Source: Saccharopolyspora gloriosae
GTDB taxonomy: Bacteria > Actinomycetota > Actinomycetes > Mycobacteriales > Pseudonocardiaceae
Length of the DNA stretch: 64,000 nt
Direction of reading: 5' to 3'
NCBI RefSeq assembly: GCF_022828475.1
Contig: NZ_CP059557.1
Coordinates: forward strand, 868,001 to 932,000
Shown: one piece after another, positions 52,675 to 60,966 of the stretch
How positions within the stretch are numbered: position 1 is the first letter of the stretch
Layout of the letters: each line of letters opens with the position of its first letter
Made by a program: the position numbers and the translations under genes
Notes under the pieces: model-generated
Database searches by the model: none
Told to the model about the DNA's origin: nothing
Seen by the model: only the letters and a program-made list of their open reading frames with translations

Positions 52675-54486
52675 CGGTCCTCCCAGCGGTACCTCGGGTG
52701 ACACCGCGCAACCAGGTCTCGCAGCCCAGCAGGTGCTCCAGCGCGACCAGGATGTGCGGTTCGACGTGCGGCGCCAGCAGGTGCTTGCGCAGCACACCGG
52801 TGTCGATGAGGCCGTGCACCGCGAGCTCGGAGTCGGCGAACAACGCCAGGATCGCGTTGCGGTTGCGGCGGAAACCGATGTGCACGTCCGCGCCGCCCCC
52901 GCCTCCGGTACGCCCGCCTTGATCGAGCGGTGCAGCACCGCGTCCGGTGCGGTGCCGCGTACGGCCTCGGCCAACAGTGGCTTGTACCGCCAGGGTGACG
53001 CCCGTTCGTCGGGGCGTACGGCGATCGCGGTCTCCACCACCCGGTCGTCGTAGTACGGCAGTTCCAGGCGCACCCCGGCTTCGGCGTAGTGCCGGGCGAG
53101 CTGCCGGTAGGCGGGAGCCGCCGTGCGCAACGCCGTGAGCAGCTGGTGCTGCCCGCGATCGGCGGCCAGCGGCTCGGCGGTGAGCCCGGCGGTCCGCAAC
53201 GCCGAACGGGCCGTGCCCACCGTCTCCGCGCTCGCCCACGGAGCCGCGCGCAGCGGTGCGACGCCCCAGTCGAGTGCGGGCGTCGCCGGGTGCGGCGCGG
53301 TGAGCTGGTCGGCCTGCTCCCGCCACCAGTGCGACACGTCGTGCGCGGCCAGCAGCGCGGACAGCGTCGGCAGCACCGGCCACCGCTGCCGCGCGCGGTA
53401 ACCGCGCAGTTGCCGAATCGTTTTCACCGGTCGGTTCCGCAGCAGCGAATGCAGATATCCGGGCGGGCCGTGGAAGAGTTCGTCACCGCCGAAACCGGCG
53501 AGGTGCCGGTGCACGCCGTGTTCGGCCAGGAACTCGCCGCAACCGTTAATTCTGGCGAGTTCCCGGAAAAGCGGTGACGGCTGCTCCTGATCCGTCGTGG
53601 TGCCCGGGTCGTCGAATGCCGAGGGCATCTCACGAGGATCCAGCACCAGGTGTTCGACGGTGCCCAATTCCTTGGTGGATTCGGCGGCGAGCCGCCCGCG
53701 CTCGCTCTCGGTTTCCCGGCGGTTGAATGTGACCAGTTCCGGATTCCGAGCGGCGGCCAGGAAGCACAGCGCGGTCGAATCCATTCCGCCGGAGAGGTCC
53801 GCACCGGATCGGCCCGTCGCGGTGTCCAGCGCCGAATCGAGCGCCTCCCTGGTGTTCCGGGCGCCGCGCCGCAGCGGGACGTCCGGTTCCGGTGGTCGCC
53901 ACCAGCGCACCCGGTGCGCCTGGCCGTCCGCGATTCGCAGGTACGAGCCGGCGGGCACGGCGCGAACCCCGGACCAGACGGTGCGTTCGTCCAACGGCGG
54001 CCCGGCCGGTCCGGTGGCCACCCGCAGCGCCAGCGCGTGCTCGTCGATGCCCGTGCCGGCCAGCTCCGCGAGCAGGTCGGCACGGTCACCGGCGATCGGC
54101 ACGCCGTCGATCCGGGTGTGGAAGACCTGCCGCAGGCCGGAGATCCCGCCCTGCACGCGCACGTCGCCGCCGACCGACGCGGCGAGGTGCACGCCGCCGG
54201 GCAGCCGGTGCAGCACCGCGTCCAGGTCGGTGACCGAGCGCAGCCCGCGCACGATCGAGGCGAGCCGGCCCGCGTCGATCGGGCAGTGCCCGAGCAGCGC
54301 CACCCGGATCGGGCCGAGCGACACGGGGACCAGGTCCTCGAGGGGGAAATGACCTACCAGCCACGGATTTCCCGAGTCGTGCGCGAGCACGATCCGGCCT
54401 TGCGGGGAGAAACGGTCGACGATCTTCTGCAGGCCCGGCACGTCGGGCAGGGTGATCCACCCTGAATGATGGGGGCGCATGCTCAT
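52652..54486 (-). pseudogene. Asparagine-synthase-like lasso cyclase (C protein), frameshifted near C-terminus
   Basis: ATG 54486 overlaps the precursor stop (ATGA). The N-terminal region resembles the glutaminase-like domain without an N-terminal catalytic Cys. LSGGMDSTALCFLAAA (about residues 231-246) and FGGDELFHG are the ATP pyrophosphatase motifs that adenylate a carboxylate for macrolactam closure. Near 52894-52905 the frame changes within GGAGGCGGGGGCGGCG; the adjacent frame continues VHIGFRRNRNAILALFADSE and ends LLGCETWLRG, a normal cyclase C-terminus. Restored length is about 610 residues, usual for the family. A run-length sequence error is the likely cause. Confidence 0.78.
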
Positions 54487-54614
54487 TCCATTCTTGGGTC
54501 GGTCCGGTTCGCCGAGCACGTCGGGAATGAATTGGCCGAGGAGGACTCGGGTAATTCCACGATTTCCACCAGGGCGGGAGTTTCGTATTTCTCCGAGGTG
54601 AGCTGCTCGTCCAT
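54483..54614 (-). CDS. Candidate lasso-like RiPP precursor peptide
   Basis: This 43-residue peptide begins at ATG 54614 behind a perfect GGAGG six bases upstream. Its first half, TSEKYETPALVEI, carries the YxxPxL leader motif that lasso B1 proteins recognise. The second half, ELPESSSANSFPTCSANRT then DPRME, should contain the core, but no residue placed where a core should start has Asp or Glu at ring positions 7-9 with a reasonable tail, except Cys33 with Asp39, which leaves only four residues after the ring. So it is a leader-positive but core-atypical precursor. The stop overlaps the cyclase start. It is a small gene found from context. Confidence 0.65.
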   Translation of the reverse strand: MDEQLTSEKYETPALVEIVELPESSSANSFPTCSANRTDPRME

Positions 54615-54633
54615 TAGTGCCTCCGCAGCGGGT

Positions 54634-54659
54634 TCGTCGACATGGATTCATGTCGACGA
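54634..54659. promoter_or_regulatory. Perfect 10-bp inverted repeat in the lasso-like operon leader
   Basis: TCGTCGACAT (54634-54643) and its complement ATGTCGACGA (54650-54659) flank GGATTC, beginning 20 bases before the precursor start codon. It could be a repressor site or a 5'-UTR hairpin near the ribosome-binding site. The promoter itself was not located. Confidence 0.55.
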
Positions 54660-54806
54660 TCACACTGCTAGGTGGCCGGAGGGGGCACAATGCCTCTGGG
54701 GCGAGAATGACCCCATTCGGTGAAATAGGTACTAGTCACGTAACGAATGGGCCGGGTGAAATGCGATCCGTATCGGGAGGATCGTCTCGGCTTGAGCCTC
54801 GCGTGC

Positions 54807-55589
54807 TCAGCCGAGCCGGTGGGCCAGGACCGCTTCGTGCGCGGTGCCGACCGGCCCGCGTTCGTCGAACAGCCGCGCGCGGGCCACCCCGATCCCGGTG
54901 GGTTCGACGTTGCGTTCCATCTCCATGCCGAGCCACTCGCCGATGGGCTCGCGGTGCAGGTACAGCGTGATGTCGCTGTTGATCCACGGGCCGAACAGGG
55001 TGCCGATGGGGCTGCCCGCGCTGATGCAGTCCACCAGGATCGCGACCTGGCACAGCGGACTCGTCCGCTCCCCGTCGACCAGGGGGAGCGGTATCCGCAT
55101 CCACGCTTGGGAGGGTGAGCCCGCGAACTGGTCGCGGACCCATCGCACCTGAACCACGTCGTGCACGCCCCACCGCAGGCCGAGTCCGTCCGGCAACAGG
55201 GACGTCTCCGCGACGTCCGTCGGCCCGGCGAACGGCGTGCGTTCGATCTCGGGCTCGCCGTCGAGCTCGCTGCGTCGCAGCACGTGCGCGGTCGCGCGCG
55301 TGACCTCGGTGTCGCCTTGGCTGAGGGTGATCTCGACGACGCGCAGCCGTTTGCCCGCGCGGACCGTGCGGGTGGCCACGGCGAGTCCGTTGCGGGGGAC
55401 GGGGCGGTGCAGGTCGACGGTGAGCCGGGCGACGAACAGGTCGGGTTCGTCGAGGGTGTTCTCGACGGCTCGGGCGATCAGCCCGGCGATCGGGCCGCCG
55501 CCGGTCAGCTCGCCCCACGGGTTGCCCGCGGCGTCGGTGGGCACGAACAGGTCGTCCTCGCGGCGGAACAGGCTCTCGTCAGCACGCAC
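54807..55589 (-). CDS. Acyl-CoA thioesterase family protein (double hot-dog, TesB-like)
   Basis: This 260-residue protein matches the thioesterase superfamily with two hot-dog halves: GNPWGELTGGGPIAGLIARAVEN in the first and PIGTLFGPWINSDITLYLHREP in the second, the latter being the substrate-binding/active region (Asp and Gln/Asn network) of TesB-type enzymes. The GTG at 55589 is the only good start. It presumably hydrolyses acyl-CoA in the cytoplasm; substrate is unknown. It is upstream of, but separate from, the lasso-like operon. Confidence 0.82.
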   Translation of the reverse strand: MRADESLFRREDDLFVPTDAAGNPWGELTGGGPIAGLIARAVENTLDEPDLFVARLTVDLHRPVPRNGLAVATRTVRAGKRLRVVEITLSQGDTEVTRATAHVLRRSELDGEPEIERTPFAGPTDVAETSLLPDGLGLRWGVHDVVQVRWVRDQFAGSPSQAWMRIPLPLVDGERTSPLCQVAILVDCISAGSPIGTLFGPWINSDITLYLHREPIGEWLGMEMERNVEPTGIGVARARLFDERGPVGTAHEAVLAHRLG

Positions 55590-55781
55590 GCCCGGATGCT
55601 ACTCGCCAGTATCTTACTTTGGGTAGATGCGGTGAGCTGCGTCGTCCGGGCGACCTCGCCCGCTGGCATCCGGACGAATTTCGGGCGCAGGCGGAGGGCC
55701 GGGAAGCTGGCCCGTCTTTATTTGAAGGTTCACGTATATGCTGGGGTGCCGATACCCCGAGCTTCTTTGAAAGGTGAGCTG

Positions 55782-56216
55782 ATGCAGCACCGTCTCCGCG
55801 ACGTCACCCTCCTGCTGGCCAGGTTGGTCGTCGGCGTGACCTTCGTTTTGCACGCGTACCAGAAGTTCGTGCTCAACGGCATCTCCGGCGTCAGCGCCGG
55901 ATTCGAGCAGATGGGCATCCCGCTGCCCGGAATCGCCGCCTGGTTCACCGCCCTGGTCGAACTGCTCGGCGGGCTCGCGCTGATCGTCGGGGTGCTGCTG
56001 CCCGTCGCCGGCGTGCTGCTGGCCGCGGTCATGCTCGGCGCCCTGGTCACCGCGCACCTCAGCAGCGGCTTCTTCGCCACCGACGGCGGATTCGAATACG
56101 TGCTGGTGCTCGCCGCGACGAGCCTCGCCCTCGGCTTCAGCGGATCGAAGTACACGCTGCAGGGCCTGTTCCAGAACCGCGGCACCGAGTCGCGCCGCGA
56201 GACCGTCGACGCCTGA
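55782..56216 (+). CDS. DoxX family membrane protein
   Basis: This 144-residue protein has four hydrophobic helices and the DoxX features LLLARLVVGVTFVLHAYQKF, FEQMGIPLPGIAAWFTALVELLGGLALIVGVLLP and ALVTAHLSSGFFATDGGFEYVLVLAATSLAL. DoxX proteins are quinone/redox-linked membrane proteins of mostly unknown role. ATG 55782 follows AAAGGTGAGCT. Upstream sequence contains TTTGAAGGTTCACGTATATG, an AT-rich stretch that may be the promoter. Two GC-rich hairpins follow the gene. Confidence 0.85.
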   Translation: MQHRLRDVTLLLARLVVGVTFVLHAYQKFVLNGISGVSAGFEQMGIPLPGIAAWFTALVELLGGLALIVGVLLPVAGVLLAAVMLGALVTAHLSSGFFATDGGFEYVLVLAATSLALGFSGSKYTLQGLFQNRGTESRRETVDA

Positions 56217-56222
56217 CCTGCT

Positions 56223-56330
56223 CGCGACCGGACTCGGTCGCGCGGCACCGGTGACGCTGCTCGGTGGTGACGTCACCCGGGGAAGGGCGGGGCTGGACGA
56301 TCCCGGGGGAGCGGTCGTCGAGCCCCGCCC
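56223..56330 (+). terminator. Two hairpins after doxX
   Basis: CGCGACCG-GACT-CGGTCGCG (56223-56242) begins seven bases after the doxX stop and is a compact 8-bp hairpin. A second, longer hairpin pairs GGGCGGGGCT (56285-56294) with AGCCCCGCCC (56321-56330) and contains a nested GACGA/TCGTC pair. Together they probably end transcription in both directions between convergent genes. Confidence 0.65.
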
Positions 56331-56423
56331 CGCCCTGAGACGAATGCCTCCTTCGCCCGCTCCCATCGGTCCAAGCGGCCATCGACTCCACCGGTGACTC
56401 CAGGTGAACCTGGTCGGCGGCGG

Positions 56424-57137
56424 TCAGCCGGTGAGCTCGGCGGTGGTCTTCTCGTCGGAGCGGCGGCGTTCGGCCTTCGCCGGGTCCGGGTTGCTCACCT
56501 GCACCAGCGAACCCTGCACGGACAGCACCGACAGCAGCCCGTCGAGCACGCCTCCCGGCAAGGTCCAGTCCATCGTGGACAGAACGCGGACTCCGGAGTC
56601 GAAGCCCAGTTCGGCGGCGCGGCCCGCGGCCAGCCCGAGCACCTCGTCGACCGTGGAGCCCAGCAGTGCCGGTGCGCTGCCGGGAATCGACGTGCGCGGA
56701 GCGAAGTCGTCACCGTGCACCCGGACGTCCGAGACGTAGTCCACGACCTCGCCGGGCAGCCCGCGCACCGGGCCGCCCATCGCGTCCAGCCCCACCGCGG
56801 CCACCACGTGCGCGCTCGCACCGGAGTTGATGTCCGAGCCCGGCACGAACGCCACCTCGGCGCCCTTCGGGTCGTCGACCACGTGCGCCCCGCACCACCA
56901 CGAACCCAGCAGCACGCCCAGCGTCTGCCAATGCGCGGGAAGCGCCACCGACACAGGCGCCCCCGGCTCCAGGTCGATCTCGTCGACCAGCCAATTCGCC
57001 GTCTTCGCCGCCCAGTTCGCCACGGTCGCCCTGGACAGTTCGACGCGGGCGCCGGTGGCGTCGTCGTAGTGCGTGATCAGCGGTTTCGGGGAACCCGCGG
57101 CCACCATCGGCCCGAGCAATGCCTGCGTGATGCTCAT
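56424..57137 (-). CDS. TIGR03089 family protein (AMP-binding-like fragment)
   Basis: This 237-residue actinobacterial protein begins MSITQALLGPMVAAGSPKPLITHYDDATGARVELS and has TVANWAAKTANWLVDEIDLEPGAPVSVALPAHWQT, matching the TIGR03089 family. That family resembles the N-terminal part of acyl-CoA synthetases (AMP-binding enzymes) but lacks the catalytic C-terminal subdomain. Its function is unknown but its conservation next to LCP and rml genes is usual in mycolic-acid and related actinomycetes. The stop is at 56424. Confidence 0.85.
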   Translation of the reverse strand: MSITQALLGPMVAAGSPKPLITHYDDATGARVELSRATVANWAAKTANWLVDEIDLEPGAPVSVALPAHWQTLGVLLGSWWCGAHVVDDPKGAEVAFVPGSDINSGASAHVVAAVGLDAMGGPVRGLPGEVVDYVSDVRVHGDDFAPRTSIPGSAPALLGSTVDEVLGLAAGRAAELGFDSGVRVLSTMDWTLPGGVLDGLLSVLSVQGSLVQVSNPDPAKAERRRSDEKTTAELTG

Positions 57138-57169
57138 TGCTCCAGCGTATTGGGTCGTTTTGCTTTGAT

Positions 57170-57282
57170 GGTCGGGTGGCGGGTTCTCAGCCGTCTTCTC
57201 GCTGCGGGATCTTTTTCCCTCGTGGCGGAGCCACTAGGGAAAAAGCCGTCCTCGCGAGAAGACGGCTGAGAACCCGCTGCGG
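57170..57282. repeat. Palindromic element copy 9 (arm class CCGTCTTCTC, longest stem)
   Basis: The arms pair perfectly over 24 bp (57179-57202 with 57254-57277; key piece CAGCCGTCTTCTCGC), the longest of all copies. Both ends are GCGGGTTCTC-type, so this copy has symmetric ends instead of one GGAACCTC end. Inner stems are intact (CTTTTTCCC / GGGAAAAAG). It follows the first LCP gene. A CTCAGCGGCTTCGCCGCTGACAAGACG relic follows at 57307-57333. Confidence 0.9.
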
Positions 57283-57354
57283 TGCCGGTTGCCGGGGTGG
57301 TCGCTGCTCAGCGGCTTCGCCGCTGACAAGACGACGAAATCCGGTGCGGCGTGG

Positions 57355-58590
57355 TCAGTTCACGCAGGGGATGCCCGCCGAGGTGATGGCCTCGGAAGGG
57401 GGCGGAGCGTTGTTCTGGCTGCGGGCGGTGCCGTCGAGGTCGAGCGGGGAGCTGCCGCCGAATCCGGCGGTGGGCACGAGGCCCGCGATGAATCCGCGCA
57501 CCTGCGCCGGATCCACCGTCACCACGCTCTGCCCGTGCTCGTCGCGGTCGGTCAGCGAGCGCACCGGTAGCGTCACGAACCGCACGCTGCCGGAGGCCAA
57601 ACCCTGCATCTGGGCCGCGAACTCGGTGACGTTCCAGCTCTGGTCGAGCACCACCGAGCGCCGTGCCGCGTCCTGCAGCCCGGCGAGCTTCGCGGGGTCG
57701 GTGAGCGTGCCGGTCGACAACAGCTTGTTCGTCACCGCGGCCAGGAAGACCTGCTGGCGCACGATGCGATCCAGGTCGCCGCGCGGCAGGCCGTGGCGCT
57801 GCCGCACGAACGCGAGCGCGTCGCCGCCGGAGATGGTCTGGCGCCCGGCGGCGAAGTCCGCGCCGGAGTCCTTGTCGCTGGTGGCCTGGTTCAGGCACAC
57901 CTCGACGCCGCCGAGGGCATCGGTGACCTCGTAGAACCCGAGCAGATTGACCTCGGCGTAGCGGTCCACCCGGACCCCGGCGAGTCCTTGCACGCTCTGC
58001 ACCAGTGCGCGCTGGCCCGCGAGCTGCGCGCGGCGTTCGGCGTCGGCCCCCGAATCGGAATCACGTCGTGCCGCGGCGCTCTTGGCCAGGCCGTACACGG
58101 CGTTGATCTTCTGGGTGCCGTCGCCGGGCATCGGCACCGAGGTGTCGCGCGGCAGCGACACCGCCGTCGGCTGGGAACCGTCGTGCGGGACTCGCAGCAG
58201 GATCAACGTGTCGGTGTTGAGCCCGTTGGTGCTCTCGGTGCGCAGCTCGCGCAGGACGCTCAGCGGCAGCGGTTCGCCTTGGGCGTCGGTGCGGCTGTCG
58301 TTGCCGACGAGCAGCAGATCCGTGGCGCCGTCGTCGGCGGGCGGAGCGTCCGGCGTCTCGGTGAGCACGGCGGAACTGCTGACCTCGCCGCTGAGCCGGT
58401 CCAGCGCCGTCCAGCCGGCAGCGGTGATCACCAGCACGCCCGCCGACAGCAGTGCGATCAGCGTTCGCCCGGTGATCCGCAACCATCGACGTCCGCGGCC
58501 GCCGGTGGGCGCGGAGGTGTCCGCGGGCGCCCGGTCCTCGGCCGGTTCGGCCGCCCGGTCCGCTTCCTGCGGCACCTGTTCGTCGGCCAC
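57355..58590 (-). CDS. LytR-CpsA-Psr (LCP) family glycopolymer ligase
   Basis: This 411-residue membrane protein has a cytoplasmic N-terminus rich in acidic residues, one transmembrane helix (about 42-62), and an extracytoplasmic LCP domain with LLLVGNDSRTDAQG, SLPRDTSVPMPG (Arg/Asp of the active site) and the RQRHGLPRGDLDRIVRQQ signature. LCP proteins transfer arabinogalactan or teichoic-type polymers to peptidoglycan. Start GTG 58590. A paralogue follows upstream on the same strand and rmlBD lies beyond it, all cell-wall polymer genes. Confidence 0.92.
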   Translation of the reverse strand: MADEQVPQEADRAAEPAEDRAPADTSAPTGGRGRRWLRITGRTLIALLSAGVLVITAAGWTALDRLSGEVSSSAVLTETPDAPPADDGATDLLLVGNDSRTDAQGEPLPLSVLRELRTESTNGLNTDTLILLRVPHDGSQPTAVSLPRDTSVPMPGDGTQKINAVYGLAKSAAARRDSDSGADAERRAQLAGQRALVQSVQGLAGVRVDRYAEVNLLGFYEVTDALGGVEVCLNQATSDKDSGADFAAGRQTISGGDALAFVRQRHGLPRGDLDRIVRQQVFLAAVTNKLLSTGTLTDPAKLAGLQDAARRSVVLDQSWNVTEFAAQMQGLASGSVRFVTLPVRSLTDRDEHGQSVVTVDPAQVRGFIAGLVPTAGFGGSSPLDLDGTARSQNNAPPPSEAITSAGIPCVN

Positions 58591-58703
58591 GGTTCCTCCC
58601 CCGATACTGCGGCCCGCCCCCGGTGACGATCCGCCCCGACAGCGGGTTGATCACGAGGTGCTGATCCGGCTTATGAGTCTTATCAGAATGATCTGGGCAA
58701 CGG

Positions 58704-58798
58704 GCCGGGTAGCGGAACCTCGGCGTCTTGCTCGTTGTGGGTTCGATTCCGGACGTAGCTCCTCGCGCCGCGAAATCGCCTCGCGGGGAAGCCGCCGG
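58704..58798. repeat. Palindromic element copy 10 (decayed)
   Basis: The ends match the family (GGGTAGCGGAACCTCGGCG at left), but arm complementarity is broken (GGCGTCTTGCTCG against GCGGGGAAGCCGCC) and the inner stems are largely lost. It is closest to copy 3. It lies in the 342-base gap between the two LCP genes. Confidence 0.65.
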
Positions 58799-58932
58799 CG
58801 TTGTGCTCGGCCGGGTCGCTTTCACCGAGCCGACGACCGAAACCGTGGCGCCAGGCCGCTCAACCGGATCACCCCGCCGACCGGGCTCGGCGAGCCCGGT
58901 TCGACGGGGTGATCGGTTCGTGCGATCTCCGA

Positions 58933-60702
58933 TCAGTTCACGCAGGGCACTCCGCCCGCGTTGATCGGCTGGTCCGGTCCGCCCTGCTGCTGCAGCGGAC
59001 GCGGTGCCGCCTGCTTGAGGCCGTCGAGCCGGAGCTGCTTGGCACCGGCGAAGTTCTGCGCTCCCGGACCGGCGTAGTCGCTGCCCAGGTACACCTCGAC
59101 GGAACCGGAGCTGAGGTTCTCGCTCGGCTTCAACGGCAGCCCTCCGAGCGAGTCGGCGACCTGCTGGGCGACGGCCTCGTCGCCCGGTGCGTGGTACACG
59201 AGCGAACTGGGCATGGAGTCGGCGTTGGAGCTGCCGCCCTGCGCGAAGCCCTCCTCGCTGAGAGAGCTGAGCACCTCGCTGGCCAGCCCGGTCTTGCCGG
59301 AGGCGTTGAACACGCTCACGGTCGTGCCGCTGCGCTGCTCCTCGGCGGCCTTCGCCGCCTGCTCCTTGGCCTGCCGTTCCTCCGGGGGCAGCAGCAGGTT
59401 GTCCACGAACTGCTTGACCTCGCGGGGGTTGGCTTCGACGTCCTCGGCGCCCGATTCGCCGACGAGCTCGATGGGGATCGTCTGGAAGTCGATGTCGCCA
59501 CCGGCGATGCCGGACATCTGCTGGGCGAAGTCGACCACGTCCCAGCCCTGGTCCAGGACCACGGACTTCTTCAGCGCCTCCATCAGCCCGCTGAGCTTGG
59601 TGGGGTTGCTCAAGGTGCCGCTGGAGAGCATCTTGCCCGCCAGGCCGGACATGAACACCTGCTGGCGCACCACGCGGTCGAGGTCGCCGCGCGGCAGCCC
59701 GTGGCGCTGGCGCACGAACGCGAGAGCGTCGGCGCCCGCGATGGTCTGCGGCCCCGACTTGAACACCGCGCCGGAGTAGTCGCTGTCGTCCACGTCGTCG
59801 AGCAGGCACACGTCGACGCCGCCGACGGCCGTGGTGATGTCGTGGAAGCCGAGCAGGTTGACCTCGGCGTAGTGGTCGATGCTCGCCCCGGACAGCTCCT
59901 GGATGGTCTTGATCAGGAACTTCTGGCCTTCGGCCTTTGACTGGAGTTCCAGCTGCTTCGGGTCGGTGACGCCTTCGGACTGCAGGCGGGCGTGCGCGTC
60001 GCTCTTCGCCCGGCCCATGGCCGAGTTGAGCTTCTGCTCCCCGTAGCCGTTGCCGAGCTGCACCATCGTGTCGCGCGGGAAGGACACGGCGCTGGCGCGC
60101 TGACCACCGTTGGGGATGCGCATCAGGATCATCGTGTCGGTGAGGTCGCCGCCCTCGTCGTCGGTGGTGCGCAGCGACTTGAGCACGTCTTCGGGCAGCG
60201 GGTTGCCGTCGGCGTCGGTTCGGCTGTCGTTGCCGATGAGCAGCACGTCGGTGGCGCCGTCGGGAGAGTCGAACCCGCTGCCGATGACGTCGCTGCCGGA
60301 GAGGCCGTTGTTCAGGTTGCGCAGCGCTCCCCACGCGTAGCCGGTGCTGCCGAGCACCAGGACCGACAGCAGCGCCACCAGGGTGCGCCCGATGGCGCCG
60401 GCGCGGCGGTAGGACGAGCGGGGCCGGTCGGATTCGTCCGGCGGCGGCGGGGCGGGAGGTGCCGCGGGGTTGCGCGGTCCCTCGCCCGCGGGCCGCCGGG
60501 GTGCCGGGCGGTCGGGCGGGGCGGATCGGTTCTGGGGCGCGGGGCGGCGCGGTTCGCCGCCGCCCGGTCGTCCCGCGGGTGCGGGTCCACCCGGCCGGGG
60601 CTTGCCCGGAGGGCCGGGCTGACCGCCCTGCGGCCCGCGCGGGGGGACGGGCCTGCCCGGCTGCCCTGGTGGGCCACCTGGCCGTCGAGACCGGTCGTCC
60701 AC
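58933..60702 (-). CDS. LCP family ligase with C-terminal LytR_C domain
   Basis: This 589-residue protein starts at GTG 60702 seven bases after AAGGAGG. A ~110-residue Pro/Gly/Arg-rich cytoplasmic region precedes one transmembrane helix (AIGRTLVALLSVLVLGSTGYAW), then an LCP domain with LLIGNDSRTDADG, VSFPRDTMVQLG and FVRQRHGLPRGDLDRVVRQQVF, and finally a LytR_C domain (GTTVSVFNASGKTGLASEVLSSLSEEGF; VEVYLGSDYAGPGAQNF). It very likely ligates arabinogalactan to peptidoglycan; rmlBD for the rhamnose linker lie next to it, divergently. The following 260-base gap carries both promoters. Confidence 0.93.
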   Translation of the reverse strand: MDDRSRRPGGPPGQPGRPVPPRGPQGGQPGPPGKPRPGGPAPAGRPGGGEPRRPAPQNRSAPPDRPAPRRPAGEGPRNPAAPPAPPPPDESDRPRSSYRRAGAIGRTLVALLSVLVLGSTGYAWGALRNLNNGLSGSDVIGSGFDSPDGATDVLLIGNDSRTDADGNPLPEDVLKSLRTTDDEGGDLTDTMILMRIPNGGQRASAVSFPRDTMVQLGNGYGEQKLNSAMGRAKSDAHARLQSEGVTDPKQLELQSKAEGQKFLIKTIQELSGASIDHYAEVNLLGFHDITTAVGGVDVCLLDDVDDSDYSGAVFKSGPQTIAGADALAFVRQRHGLPRGDLDRVVRQQVFMSGLAGKMLSSGTLSNPTKLSGLMEALKKSVVLDQGWDVVDFAQQMSGIAGGDIDFQTIPIELVGESGAEDVEANPREVKQFVDNLLLPPEERQAKEQAAKAAEEQRSGTTVSVFNASGKTGLASEVLSSLSEEGFAQGGSSNADSMPSSLVYHAPGDEAVAQQVADSLGGLPLKPSENLSSGSVEVYLGSDYAGPGAQNFAGAKQLRLDGLKQAAPRPLQQQGGPDQPINAGGVPCVN

Positions 60703-60966
60703 GCCGAATCCTCCTTGGGCCTGCCTGCGAGCGTTACACCCCGCCGGGGTGATTTTCCGCGGGGTCACCGTGCAGGCTAACGGTGATCTACCGAAGGGGT
60801 TGCGCGCGGGAGGGACCATCGGGGTCACTCGAATGACGTAAGCGCTTGATCACCGAGTGTGGTCCAGTACCGTGGTTTCACTCGTTTCCCACGTGGCAGA
60901 CTGCGGGCGAAGACCCTAGTCCTGGTCCGGATCCGACGGTCCGTCCCACCACTTGTGGAAGGTCTC

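Noticed and set aside
54484-54690. N-terminal extension of the cyclase frame upstream of its ATG, reading GQFIPDVLGEP as a possible lasso core
   Set aside because: It would place Asp at position 6 and Glu at 10 after Gly, outside the 7-9 ring window, and it overlaps the better supported precursor in another frame.
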